NCBI RefSeq assembly: GCF_000143415.4
Contig: NW_003314301.1
Coordinates: forward strand, 324,156-388,155
From: Selaginella moellendorffii
Lineage: Eukaryota; Streptophyta; Lycopodiopsida; Selaginellales; Selaginellaceae
Direction: 5' to 3'
Length of the DNA stretch: 64,000 nucleotides
In this document: piece by piece, positions 34,283 through 45,099 of the stretch
Numbering within the stretch: the first letter of the stretch is position 1
Layout of the letters: every line of letters begins with the position of its first letter
The notes under the pieces: model-generated
Told to the model about the DNA's origin: nothing
Database searches by the model: none
Seen by the model: the letters and a program-made list of their open reading frames with translations, nothing else
Position numbers and translations under genes: made by a program

Positions 34283-34560
34283 GTGCAGCTCGAGGATGGG
34301 TCTGAGTACGAGGTTCAGGACATCCTTGATTCCAAGATTTCATGGTCTAAACTCTACTATCTGGTCGACTGGAAGGGTTACAGGCCTGAAGAACGCACTT
34401 GGGAACCTGCGAACAACTTGATTCATTCTCCTGACCTTGTTCAAGACTTCCACCGCCACTATCCTTCTCGTCCCAGTCCTCATTCTTTTTCTCCATCTCC
34501 CATCCCTCGCCGCTCATCTCATCCTCTTCGTCGTTCTCATTCACATCCTTGTTCCACTCG
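34283..34560 (+). pseudogene. Integrase C-terminal chromodomain
   Basis: The stretch YEVQDILDSK, then KLYYLVDWKGYRPEERTWEP and NNLIHSPDLVQDFH, is a chromodomain. It is the defining targeting module of chromoviruses, binding methylated histone H3 and steering insertion into heterochromatin. It sits just before the polypurine tract and 3' LTR, as expected. Confidence 0.85.
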
Positions 34561-34579
34561 TTTTTTGAGGAGGGGGTGC

Positions 34580-35018
34580 TGTCAGGAATCCCCCAATTCT
34601 TGCCACATTTCTGACTCTCGCCGGATTCCTGACCTGTAGACCACATTCCTGATTCTCGAGACACTTCCCTATTCCTGACTCTCGAGACACTTCCCTATTC
34701 TTGACTCTCAAGACACTTCCCTATTCCTGACTCTCGAGACACTTCCCTATTCCTGACTCTTTGATTTCCTGTACGATTCCTGAGTCTCGAGCCACATTCC
34801 TGATATTGATGTGGCGCCTCCTCGACCTCAACTATATTTAGGCCGTCCTCGATCCAAGAGTGGTGGAGCTTCATCAACCTATAGTATATATAGGTTAGCT
34901 TTGTTTCATTTCTCCACAATCTGAATCAACGCCAGTCTAAGGCCTCTTCTTTGTTTCCACTAGCTTTTCTTTTTGTCTTTTGCATTTTCCAGTCTTGATT
35001 TTGTTGGGGGTCTTGACA
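34580..35018 (+). repeat. 3' LTR of chromovirus copy 1
   Basis: 439 bases. U3 carries four to five tandem units of about 26 bases (ATTCCTGACTCTCGAGACAC then TTCCCT) at 34651-34770, more than the 5' LTR. This orientation of U3 agrees with the chromovirus copy at 61482-61833, so it is the ancestral one. Confidence 0.85.
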
Positions 35019-35589
35019 ATAGTTTTCCCTAATATCCCTTTTTCAGTCCCCACCAAATCCTTTTCTGTCCATGGCCATATTTGCCAACACTGACACTAGG
35101 TCAAGGCCCACAAACCCGACCACCAAGTCCCATTGTCCTCTGGGACTTCCTCACCATGTGACCGTATCCTTGGTCACTACACCAAAGGATTGTTTTTCTT
35201 CCTTTCCACAATCTGGGACTTTGGGACAACATTTCGGAACACCATGGCTTTACACAAGCCTCATAGGTACTCTTCCCACCTTTTGCATTTGGGTGCTTTA
35301 GCCATGGGCTTAGAGTGAAGTTTTATTGAGCCACACCAGATATCCAAGTAGGTAGTGCCACCCATTCTTGGATTGGGAGCATCGACCATTCGACCTTCTG
35401 GGGGAGTTAGAGCTGACTCTTGAACACTTCACTAAGCTACCCCATTTGTTTGTCTGTATTCACTCTAGCTTTGGAATTCTCAATGGATATATCATCACTC
35501 AACACATGGGCATAGCTTTTTTGGGTCCCCCCCCCTTTGGGGATGATCGCTTTGGGCTTTCACCCAACAACCTGTACTAGTATTCGGAC

Positions 35590-35995
35590 TCAAACTCGGA
35601 CTCAGACTTGGTCTTGGTCTTGGTTTTGGACTTGGACTTAGACTCAATCTCGGTCTCGGTCTCGGTCTTAGTCTCAATCTTGGTTCTATCTCGGACTCCA
35701 TCTCAGGTCCATCTCGGACACCATTTCGGACTCCATCTTGGGTCTATCACGGACTCCATCTCGGGTCCATCTCAGACTCCATCTCGGGTCCATCTCGAAC
35801 TCCATCTCGAACTCCATCTCGGACTCCATCTTGGACTCCATCTTGAACTCCATCTCAGGTCCATCTCAGACTCCATCTCGGACTCCATCTCAGACTCCAT
35901 CTCGGGTCCATCTTGGACTCCATCTTGAACTCCATCTTAAGTCCATCTTGAACTCCATCTTGGACTCCATCTTAGGTCCATCTCAAACTCCTCCA
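35590..35995. repeat. Hexamer to 12-mer minisatellite in the left giant LTR
   Basis: Starts with CTCGGT/CTTGGA-type hexamers (35590-35690) and passes into a 12-mer (GGACTCCATCTC) mixed with an 11-mer (GGGTCCATCTC) to about 35995. All frames are open for long distances on both strands because the unit lacks stops. The resulting Ser-Asp or Arg-Thr-Pro-Ser repeat peptides are not evidence of a gene. Confidence 0.85.
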
Positions 35996-37347
35996 CGTGT
36001 CCTATGTTGGTCCTTTTGTGTCACTTTTCTAGAAACTCACTTATTGCTTGTTTCATGCTCATTTTTTGAGCACTTCATTGGGAGTTCCACTCCCACTCTC
36101 AACTATCCAAGGTGGAGCTTTTAGTCCAAATGTGTTACTCTTGTTTGGTTTCTACTTTGACTACTACCATGTAACACCCTTTTGGCTCCACTTTTGGGGC
36201 TCTGGGATTTGTGTCTCATAACTCCACCACCCATAAATGAAGTTCGATGTCCTCATTAAATGATAACCATTTTATAAGGTAATACCAGCATGTATTACCC
36301 TTTCCATCTTTGGCACTTAGTCAATATTCTTCAATGGTTTGACACCAAGGCTCACCATAGTTCTCACTAAACTCATTAGAGACACCTTTTTTATCTCAAT
36401 ACCACTACTCATTCTTGAGTAATCTTTATTTCCATCGATATAACTTTTGCACTTTAGAATTTTTAATTTTGACTTAATTTCCTAGGTGTCTCCATCATCT
36501 TACATTGCACATATTATGCAAACTTTGTTTCCCCATTTTAGGAAGTTCTCTACTTAAGGGCACTATCATCCTTTTTTCTATTTCTTGCCACCTTTGGCAC
36601 TAAGTTTTAGTTATCACAATTTATGTTAAGGCTTTCACAACACTATCATTTGGCTACCTTGCCACTCCCTCCTTTGGAGCTTTCACTTTCACCAAATTGG
36701 AGTAGTTGGAAATCCATCTTTCGAAACATATTGCCTTTCCCACAATCTATTAACATCCAACACTTTAGTGTTTCTAGCCTAATTTTGCTATTTGAATTCC
36801 TTCCCATGATTCCCATGGCTTTTTTCTTAGCCACTACTCTTTTGTTCCTATTATTTGATTGTTGCACCCAACAATATAGGATCATTACCTCCATTCTCGA
36901 GGTATCTTTTCGGTTCCATAGCAAAGATTTTGTTTTGCCAAGTCTAGAAGGTGTTCATCCCTAGTAACTCTCTTAAACATTTTTTGCTATGTGCTCTATC
37001 TCTAGCCCAACTTTGTGACCCTCCCATGGGTCTCTTCTAGAGAGTACTTTCTTCGGATTGACTATGCCATTGCATTGATATAACTCATTTCACTTAGGTG
37101 TTCTTCCCATTTGGTCATCTTGACCAAACCACACCATTATTAATAGTTTAAATTAACACTTTGAACTATGAACTTTATTCTTTAACTTCACAAGGACTTT
37201 GTCCTTGCTTAACCATAAAATCACTTAATGATCTACCTTTGACACCTTAATAGGTTTGCCAATAGGTACTAGGTCTTCCAGACTTTTGAGTTGTTGACCA
37301 TGACTCGAGGGGCATCCCTCTCACTTAGTGGTGCACCCAAGCCAGCC

Positions 37348-38019
37348 TGTAGCGCACCTTATCTCTCTCCCCTTAAGCCAACTGGAAAAGGGGCAATTGC
37401 TTGATGAGAGAGCCCTTAGTGGCTATTTTATCCCCATTTATCCCCCAAGGTTCCAAGGATCCACGGTGACAGTATATCCAAATCTCATCCCATGATCACA
37501 TGCGCTACACTCACCCCCCTTCAGAGATGTCAATGTCCTCATTGACTATTGACTAGCAACCCCTACTGAGCCAAGGGAACCAGCACCTCCATTTCCGCAC
37601 TCAATCTACCAATCCTTCCATTGTGTAGACCAGCTATTCCATGTGAGGCAACTAGTCATCCACCCGTACCGTAGTCCCACGGTAGATACATTCGTCCGTG
37701 GATACTCCACACAAGAGGAAGGACGTACGCATGGATGCCCAATACGTACGATTTCAAATTTAGGGGTAGGAATATACCTTGCTCAAGGGTATATTATATT
37801 TTTAAGTAGCCATTAATCAATGGGAATCGAACCCGTGCCATTTGCTCCGATACCAACTGTAGCGCACCTTATCTCTCTCCCCTTAAGCCAACTGGAAAAG
37901 GGGCAATTGCTTGATAAGAGAGCCTTTAGTGGCTATTTTATCCCCATTTATCCCCCAAGGTTCCAAGGATCCACGGTGATAGTATATCCAAATCTCATCT
38001 CATGATCACATGCGCTACA
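37348..38019 (-). mobile_element. TRIM retrotransposon, 672 bp with 162-bp LTRs
   Basis: LTRs 37348-37509 and 37858-38019 run TGTAGCGCACC to TGCGCTACA and differ at only about four positions, all C/T or G/A changes. Perfect CAGCC target duplication (37343-37347 and 38020-38024). On the minus strand, TTGGTATCGGAGC just inside the right LTR is a tRNA-Met primer site. It is followed by GGGTTCGATTCCC, a pol III B-box match. AAGGGGGGTGA next to the other LTR is the polypurine tract. There is no coding capacity, so it depends on another element's proteins. Confidence 0.9.
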
Positions 38020-39104
38020 CAGCCCTTCTGGCCAAGAGTCCATAGTAACTATGGTTCGGTTTTATATCTTTACTACTTGCTTTTTGGCCATATACCTTTC
38101 TTTTAGTTTATTTCTTCCCATCTAGGAAGGTAGTTTTGCACTTTCTACCATGCCTTAGCAAGTATTTTTAGGGATGAACCTATCAATAACTTAGAGAGTG
38201 GTTCTTCAATCTGGATATATTCACCATGTAATCCTACACACTGGGATTAACATCACTATGCATGGGACTCTTTATACCCTTTGCTAGCTATGCCAAAATC
38301 CCTTTTAACTTGGTCTAATTCGGACAGATAGACTTCCCTCGTCTCTGCAACCTTGAATGTTAGATAGCACTTTCTATCCATTATTCACTAGGGACTTAGT
38401 CTTTTGGGCCTTATCTAATGCCCTCATAATGCTAAACACCACTTTTTGGTGTTTTAGAGTGTTTAGTTGCCCCAATGATGGCCTTCAATGAGCATTTTCT
38501 TTTTTAACATTGACTTATTATATTGCAATATAAGTAATTTATCCTTTCGAGGGATATATTTAACTTCTTTATTCAAATAAGAAGTCTTGGGTAATTAATT
38601 TCTATCAATTCAATCAATTAGGTTGCACCTTTTGCTTAGTTGCCTTATAGTTGTTAAATCATACAACTTATTGCTGGTGCTTCTACACCTCCATCATTAT
38701 TTGGGTCATTATACTTTAATCACATGCTTTTCAACTTAAGCTATGCATTCTCAGTTCCATTGAGATTCTTTTGGTAAGGGGTTATCATGAACCCACTATT
38801 TTGACATCAAGGCATCACACCTTAGCATATTTAGTGTCTTTACACCATTGGCTCTCCTTACAACACTTTCCATTTGTGTCTAGGTTTTTGCCAAGACCAA
38901 AGTAGTCATTTCTCATGCCAACTATTAGTTAGCACTACACCATAGTGTTCACACACAACTCTGCACCAAAGTTGTTTTCTTCTGGAAACACCTTTCCCAC
39001 AATTTTAGTATAACACATCCTGCCATCAATGAGATACCCACTATTTTCATACTTAAATTTTATGATCATCTCTGTCCTTCATAGAGTGTACTGGTCCAGT
39101 TTGC

Positions 39105-39619
39105 TCCCAAGACCCTTAACCGATTGGAAAAGGGGGTGCACTCTTGTTCATGGGCCCTTTCCCTCTATATTTGAACCCCTATGGATTGTCTCTCGAATCG
39201 TTCCCTTTGGTTGCTTACAATCCACCACGCTTCCCTGCAAGTTCATGCCCTCGTGAACGGAAGCTGAGAGCCGCAGCTCTCCTGAGAGCCCCGCTCTCTT
39301 GACACCCTACCCGTCGGGTCGAGCCCAGCGGGAGCAAACTGGACCAGCCAGATGTTAATCAACATGTGGTGCGATTCCCCTAGCCAACCAACAGAGTCGG
39401 ACCCGAGACCACTCTGATACCAAATGTAAGCTCTTGAATTTGGACTTCCCGGGAGGTCACCCAGCCCAGTACTATTCAAACCCAAGGACACTTAACCCCA
39501 AATATCCCAAGACCCTTAACCGATTGGAAAAGGGGGTGCACTCTTGTTCATGGGCCCTTTCCCTCTATATTTGAACCCCTATGGATTGTCTCTCGAATCG
39601 TTCCCTTTAGTTGCTTACA
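39105..39619 (-). mobile_element. Cassandra-like TRIM carrying 5S rRNA promoter sequence, left LTR truncated
   Basis: The complete LTR is 39425-39619 (195 bp, TGTAAGC to GCTTACA). The partial LTR is about 39105-39219. On the minus strand, 39496-39441 reads like the second half of plant 5S rRNA: GGTTAAGTGTCCTTGGG, AGTACTGGGCTGGGTGACC and CGGGAAGTCC, which is the pol III internal control region. Next to that LTR, minus-strand TTTGGTATCAGAGTGG is a tRNA-Met primer site. LTRs bearing 5S rRNA define Cassandra TRIMs. The truncated end is joined to an inverted copy of internal sequence (39090-39107). Confidence 0.85.
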
Positions 39620-41549
39620 CTTAGTCCAAATGATTTTACTAGTCCTTTAGGACTATTCCTTGACTCCACTTAAGTCATTTAGCTTTTTGGAGTTTGTCAA
39701 TTTGATGACTCATAAGGTTGTAGCCTCACGGTTATCTTTGAAGTGCCAATTCACTAGAATACAATTTTATGTATTCATGTCTTACTCACAAGAACCATCT
39801 TTACAAGTATTATTCCAACACTTGATTATTTTTTGTTCCCTATAGACTACCTTTGCCCCGTCTATATAATGAAAATACTGACTTATCCTTTAAGGACACC
39901 CCCAACTCCTTAGGTTTGTTTTAGCATTTATAAAAGTAGCATCGACTACCATTTCAAGGATTTATGTCCTCATCTATTTTTGACCTCCCACGGTCATTAA
40001 TTATGGTCTTGGGAGAGTGGCACTACCTACTTGGATACCAAGCGTGGCATGAACCCCAACTATATAAGGATAATCTTATGATTTCTTTATTGTTTTGGAG
40101 TCTTTATCTTTCTTGTGATCCCAACTATAGTTGTTTACCACAATTACATTAGCCAATTTATTAAGTCAAACACTCATCTGAATCACATCCTCAACTCTTT
40201 GAGGAAACCTTATACTATTCCCAAGATCCCAAAGTCATTCCTTTATAGGCCCTTTTCTATCCACCACATTGCCTACAAATTCACACATGAATTGTAGTGG
40301 AGAGCCATGTCCTCCCGACCTTCTACTCCTCAAGGATAAGCCCACTCCTAGGACTTTCTGATGACAACTAAAGTGGTGATATATTTGAGCACCAATAAAA
40401 GTTGAACTAAGGAATAGCTTTGATACCAAATTGTAAGCGACTAAATTTTTCATTCTACTTTAGTCACTTAACCACACCTCCAACCATTTAGAGGAGTCTC
40501 ACTCACAACCTCCATAAATCCTATTTTGGACTTGGGGCTTGCTAGCCCCAAGAATGGCATCCATGCCACTCAACTTTTGCATTTGGTCTAAGTGCTCCAT
40601 GTGTCCGATCTTATAACCAACACCCAAAGGTACCATCAATATACCAACCCATTATAATAAAGCCATGCCCATTCACCTTTGTTACACTGGTGGTTCAACA
40701 CCACCTACATCCTAATCCTATCTCTTAAAGACTGGGCCATCCATCTATGAGTGATCATTCTAGATCCACTCCTTAGCATCTTTAGGACATCTATAGACAT
40801 GGGGAACAGAGTTCCCCAATATCCCTTTTTCAGTCCCCACCAAATCCCTTTTTGTCCATGGCCATATTCGCTAACACTGCCACTGGGTCAAAGCCCACAT
40901 GCCCAACCACCAAGTCCCACTATCCTTTAGGACTTCCTCACCATGTGACCGTATCTTAGGTCACTACACCAAAGGATTGCTCTTCTTCCTTTTTATAATC
41001 CGGGACTTTGGGACAACATTTCGGAACATCGTGGCCCTACGCAAGCTTTATGGGTACTCTCCCCACCTTTTGCTTTTGGGTGCTCTAGCCATGGGCTTAG
41101 AGCGAGGTTTTGTTGAGCCACACCAGGTATCCAAGTAGGTAGTGCCACCCATGCTTGGACTGGGAGCATTGACCATTCAACCTCTCGGGGGAGCTAGAGC
41201 TAGCTCTTGAACACTTCACTAAGTTACCTCGCTTGTCTGTCTATATTCATTCTAGCTTTGGACTTCTCAATAGATATATCATCATTCAACAAATGGTCAT
41301 AGCCTTCTTGGGTCACATTGGCTTTTCCTAGCCAAACTGGCCCCATTGGGTCCAAGCCCCACACTCTCCCTACTATACTTTTTAGAACCTTGCAGCCCCA
41401 ACTCCCCCCCCCTCCCCCCCCCCGGGGGACGATCGCTTTGGGCTTTCACCTAACAGCCTGTATTAGTATTCAGACTTGAACTCGGGCTCAGACTTAGTCT
41501 TGGTCTCAATTTTGGACTTGGACTCAGACTCGGTCTTGGTCTCGGTCTT

Positions 41550-41937
41550 GCTTCCATCTTGAACTCCATCTCGGACTCCATCTCGCGTCCATCTTGGACT
41601 CCATCTCGGGTCCATCTCGGACTCCATCTTGGACTCTATCTTGGGTCCATCTCAGATTCCATCTTGGACTCTATCTTGGGTCCATCTCGGACTATCTTGA
41701 CTCCATCTCAGACTCCATCTCAGGTCCATCTTAGACTCCATCTTGGACTCCATCTCGGGTCCATCTCGAACTCCATCTCAAGTCTATCTTAGACTCCATC
41801 TCCATCTTGGACTCCATCTTAGATTCCATCTCAGACTCCATCTCGAGTCCATCTCAGACTCCATCTTGAGTCCATCTTAGACTCCATCTCGGACTCCATT
41901 TCGGACTCCATCTTGGGTCCATCTTGGTGTAAGCCAC
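41550..41937. repeat. GACTCCATCT(C/T) minisatellite, segment 1
   Basis: 12-mer and 11-mer units as in the left LTR. It is interrupted by the solo LTR 41938-43076 and continues after it. Confidence 0.85.
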
Positions 41938-43076
41938 AAATTTTTCCTTTTCAAATTGCCAACTTACCTCGTCTATCCGTCCAACACTGCCTTGGCTTTT
42001 GCTAAGTTCCCTTGACAAGGTTTTTGCCTATGGTACCAGCTCCTACTTGGTCCTACTTGGTTTCAGCTAGGCACTGCACAAGCAACGGAGGATTAGCCAT
42101 CCATCCACGGATTCCCAAATCACTCCCAATCCCCCTCCCCGGGTTAGACTAGACTTAAGGTTCGGCTACACTCCCCGCAAGCACAAGCAGCCAAGCACAC
42201 CAAACTTCCTGGTTCCTAACACCCTTTGGTACCACAAGACTTGATCATGGGACCCTCTAAATCCCAAGTCTTGAATGCAACACTTGCTTCGGGACGCCGG
42301 GGTGAAACACCGTGGCCTAACGGCCCAATATGGGTACCTCTACCCCCCCACTTCCATCCCGAAGGAAGGCCCAAGCCCCTAGGAAGGGCGAGGACCAATG
42401 AGCCGCATGGTACTCAAGTGGGGCACCACTCCACATGAGCCGGGAGCACCGCGATCGGTTTCCCTTTCGGGAGTGGGAGCTGCTCTTGAGCACTTCCTTG
42501 GATGGCCCCTCCGGCACCAACCAAGTCTATGCTCACTCCCACCCAAGGCCCCTCGGTCCTAGTCTCAACCTCAAGTCGGTTTGGAAGCCCCACTGGAGAG
42601 TCCCTTCAAAACTGGTTCCTGGACCTCACTATCCCTATCCCTACTATACTTTTGGAACCCCCTGCAACCCCCCCCCGGGAGACGCACGCTTTGGGCTTTC
42701 ACCCCTTGACTCGTATTAGTATTTGGACTTAGTCTCTGGCTCGATCTCGGACTCGATTTCGGATCCGACTTCGGATTCGGTCTTGGACTCGATCTCGGAC
42801 TCGATCTCGGACCCGATCTTGGACCCGACCTCGGACTCGACCTCGGACTCGGTCTCGGACCTGATTTCGGATCTCGGACTCCGTCTCGAACTCGGTCTCG
42901 AACTCGGTCCCCGAGTCGGCCTCGGACTCGATTCCGGACTCTATCTCGAACTCGGTCTTAAAGTCGGTCTTGGACTCGATCTTCGACTTGGTCCCATCCG
43001 ATGAACTCTTTGTCATTTTGGTCATGCTTTCGGGGTTCCTTTAGCCTACGACACCTTGGCGAGTTGGTTCCTTACA
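41938..43076. mobile_element. Solo LTR of a related family (family 4)
   Basis: TGTAAGCCACAAATTTTTCC to GGTTCCTTACA, 1139 bp, inserted into the minisatellite with a perfect CTTGG duplication (41933-41937 and 43077-43081). It has no internal region, so it arose by LTR-LTR recombination. It contains its own GGACTCGATCTC-type array (42720-43000) and a TACTATACTTTTGGAACC block before a C-tract. Confidence 0.85.
42720..43000. repeat. GGACTCGATCTC-type array inside the solo LTR
   Basis: Hexamer-derived repeat (CTCGGA with CTCGAT), distinct from the CCAT-bearing unit around it. Open on both strands, so the Asp/Ser-rich frames are spurious. Confidence 0.85.
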
Positions 43077-43081
43077 CTTGG

Positions 43082-43739
43082 GTCCATCTCAGACTCCATC
43101 TTGGACTCCATCTCGGGTTTATTTCGGACTCCATCTCAGGTCCATCTCAGGTCGATCTCGGTCCATCTCAGGTCCATCTTGGACTCCATCTTAGACTCCA
43201 TCTCAGACTCTATCTCGAGTCCATCTCAGACTCCATCTTGAGTCCATCTTAGACTCCATCTCGGACTCCATTTCAGACTCCATCTCGGGTCCATCTCAGA
43301 CTCCATCTCGGACTCCATCTTAGACTCCATCTCGGGTCCATCTCGGACTCTATCTCGAGTCCATCTCGGACTACATCTCAGACTCCATTTCGGACTCCAT
43401 CTCGGGTCCATCTCAGACTCCATCTTGAACTCCATCTCGGACTCCATCTCGGGTCCATCTCGGACTCCAGCTTGGGTCTATCTTGGACTCCATCTCGAAC
43501 TCCATCTCAGACTCCATCTCAGACTCCATCTCGGACTCCATCTCAGACTCCATCTCGAGTCCATTTCGAACTCCATCTCAGACTCCATTTCAAACTCCAT
43601 CTTGGGTCTCTCTCGGACTCCATCTCGAACTCCATCTTGAACTCTATCTTGGGTCCATCTCGGACTCCATCTCAAGTCCATCTCAGACTCCATCTCGAGT
43701 CTATCTCGAACTCCATCTCGGGTGCATCTCAGACTCCAT
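43082..43739. repeat. GACTCCATCTC minisatellite, segment 2
   Basis: Longest array segment, with several overlapping stop-free frames in both directions. Continues beyond the hairpin element at 44276-44605. Confidence 0.85.
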
Positions 43740-43744
43740 CTCAA

Positions 43745-44270
43745 TGTAGCGCACGTGGTTTTGACCCTTTATCCTATGGTGATTTACCATAGGGTAACAC
43801 CACGAAGTAGAACCTAACCCTCCATGTGCCACGTGACAGATGCCACATGTCCAAAGAAACGTGGTGTGGAACCTGAGTTTCAGGGCCTTGGGCCACTGAA
43901 CGAAGGAATAAAGCCAGACTCCGTTTGGCTCCATTTTGCGTACTGGTCCTGGCATTGGGATGCTGGTTACTCTAGGACTGTTCCAAGTCGCTCCGGGCTC
44001 CTGTCCCTTCACTCCTTGGGCTGTATGCTCGGGAGTTGCTCCATGGTCCGGTTCCTTCACCCCTTGACTCCATGCTTGGGAGTTTGGCACCGTTCCTTCG
44101 TTTAGTGGCCCAAGGCCACAAAACTCGGGTTCCACACCATGTTCCTTTGGACATGTGGCATGTGACATGTGGCATCTGTCACGTGGCACATGGAGGGTTA
44201 GGTTCCACTTCGTGGTGTTATCCTATGGTAAATCACCATAGGATAAAGGGTCAAAACCACATGTGCTACA
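43745..44270. mobile_element. Hairpin (foldback) element made from an LTR terminus
   Basis: Arms 43745-43908 and 44093-44270 are reverse complements with few changes. The right arm has about 14 extra bases (a repeated GACATGTGGCATGT). Ends read TGTAGCGCACG and GCTACA. A perfect CTCAA duplication flanks it (43740-43744 and 44271-44275). The spacer and right arm together match the terminal 350 bases of the LTR at 63125-63837, so the left arm is an extra inverted copy of that LTR end. There is no coding sequence. Confidence 0.85.
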
Positions 44271-44275
44271 CTCAA

Positions 44276-44605
44276 ACTCCATCTTGGACTCCATCTTGGG
44301 TCCATCTTGGACTCCATCTTGGACTTCATCTCGGGTCCATTTTAGACTTCATCTCAAGTCCATCTCGGACTCCATCTTAGGTCCATCTTGGACTCTATCT
44401 CAGACTTCATCTTGGGTCCATCTTGGACTCCATCTCAGACTCCATCTCGAGTCCATTTCAGACTCCATCTTGGGTCCATCTTAGACTCCATCTCGGGTCC
44501 ATCTTGGACTCCATCTCAGACTCCATCTCGAACTTCATCTCGACTCCATCTCGGACTCTATTTTGGACTCCATCTTAGACTCCATCTCAGGTCTATCTCG
44601 GACTC
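44276..44605. repeat. GACTCCATCTC minisatellite, segment 3
   Basis: Continuation of the array beyond the hairpin element, ending where the conserved terminal block of the giant LTR begins. Confidence 0.85.
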
Positions 44606-45099
44606 CTCCATGTGTCATGTGTTGGTCCTCTTTTGTCGCTTTTCTAGAGACTCACTTACTGCTTGCTTCGTGCTCGTTCCTTGAGCACTTTGTTGGGGGT
44701 TCCACTCCCATTCTCAACTTTTTAAGTCGGAGCTTTTAGTCCAAACGTGTTACTCTCATTTGGCTTCCACTTCAGCCATTACCACATGGCACCTTTTCAG
44801 CTCCACTTTTGGGGCTTTGGGATTTGTGTCTCACAACTTTATGTGTTTGCATTGAATTAACCATCTTTTCTCCCACTTATGATTATTTGTGCAAAGTAAA
44901 GTTGAGAGAGTGATATATACTTATTGTTACTCACCCCTTTGGGGTTTGATGTTGAATTCTCTTCTATTCTCTTTTCATTTTTCCTTTTTTCCTCTTTTCT
45001 CCTACGTTCTTGTCTTTGTTTGTTTGTCACTATTTTGCAGGCAGGGGCAAGAACGTGAGTATAGGTAAAAAATGCCTTACTAAAAAGCAATTGTCAACA

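Larger units (their letters stand above)
29369..35018 (+). mobile_element. Ty3/gypsy chromovirus, structurally complete but with broken frames (copy 1)
   Basis: LTRs at 29369-29755 and 34580-35018 both run TGTCAGG to CTTGACA. The element is flanked by a perfect ATAGT target duplication (29364-29368 and 35019-35023). A polypurine tract GAGGAGGGGG lies just before the 3' LTR. Internal order is gag, zinc knuckle, protease, reverse transcriptase, RNase H, integrase, chromodomain, which is the Ty3/gypsy order with the chromovirus targeting module. Several stops and frameshifts interrupt the polyprotein. It sits in the left LTR of the giant element and so is younger than it. The LTRs differ by a segment inversion and by repeat number. 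Confidence 0.9.
28991..36218 (-). repeat. Left LTR (3' LTR in element sense) of the giant element, split by a chromovirus
   Basis: Pieces 28991-29368 and 35019-36218 together match the right copy at 40432-44833. The break is an exact 5-base ATAGT duplication around the chromovirus 29369-35018. It ends in a 12-bp-type minisatellite (about 35685-35990) and a terminal block through GTGTCTCA. Confidence 0.7.
36219..40431 (-). other. Internal region of the giant LTR element (non-coding)
   Basis: T/C-rich on the plus strand with no gag/pol frames. It contains two inserted TRIMs (37348-38019 and 39105-39619). The primer-binding site sits at about 40418-40431 (minus strand TTTGGTATCAAAGC). Confidence 0.6.
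28991..44833 (-). mobile_element. Giant non-coding LTR element (LARD-like), heavily nested
   Basis: Two direct copies of one sequence bound this region: 28991-36218 (interrupted) and 40432-44833. Both start TGTAAG, with ACTAAATTTTTCATTCTAC about seven bases in, and both end in GTGTCTCA. Just outside the right copy's start is TTTGATACCAAA. On the minus strand this reads TTTGGTATCAAAGC, a primer-binding site for initiator tRNA-Met, so the sense strand is minus. The opposite side has a purine-rich GGGTGGTGGAG next to the left copy. Outer flanks CCACT (28986-28990) and CAACT (44834-44838) look like a target duplication with one change. The internal 36219-40431 part shows no gag or pol, so the element is non-autonomous. 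Stripped of insertions, the LTRs would be about 1.6 and 2.7 kb, differing mainly in minisatellite length. Confidence 0.65.
40432..44833 (-). repeat. Right LTR (5' LTR in element sense) of the giant element
   Basis: Matches the left LTR block by block, from TGTAAGCGACTAAATTTTTC at its start to GTGTCTCA at its end. It is enlarged by a solo LTR (41938-43076), a hairpin element (43745-44270) and longer minisatellite arrays (41550-41937, 43082-43739, 44276-44605). Confidence 0.7.

Noticed and set aside
35685-35990. CRISPR-like regular repeats
   Set aside because: Units are contiguous 11-12-mers without unique spacers, inside a plant LTR; this is a minisatellite.
42723-43792. Many overlapping Ser/Asp-, Arg/Thr/Pro- or Glu/Met-rich open frames on both strands
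   Set aside because: They follow from a stop-free 11-12-base minisatellite that is open in several frames at once, with no start context, introns or homologous domains.
43701-44189. 162-residue minus-strand frame over the hairpin element
   Set aside because: It lies in the inverted arms of a mobile hairpin and mirrors itself; no protein family recognised.
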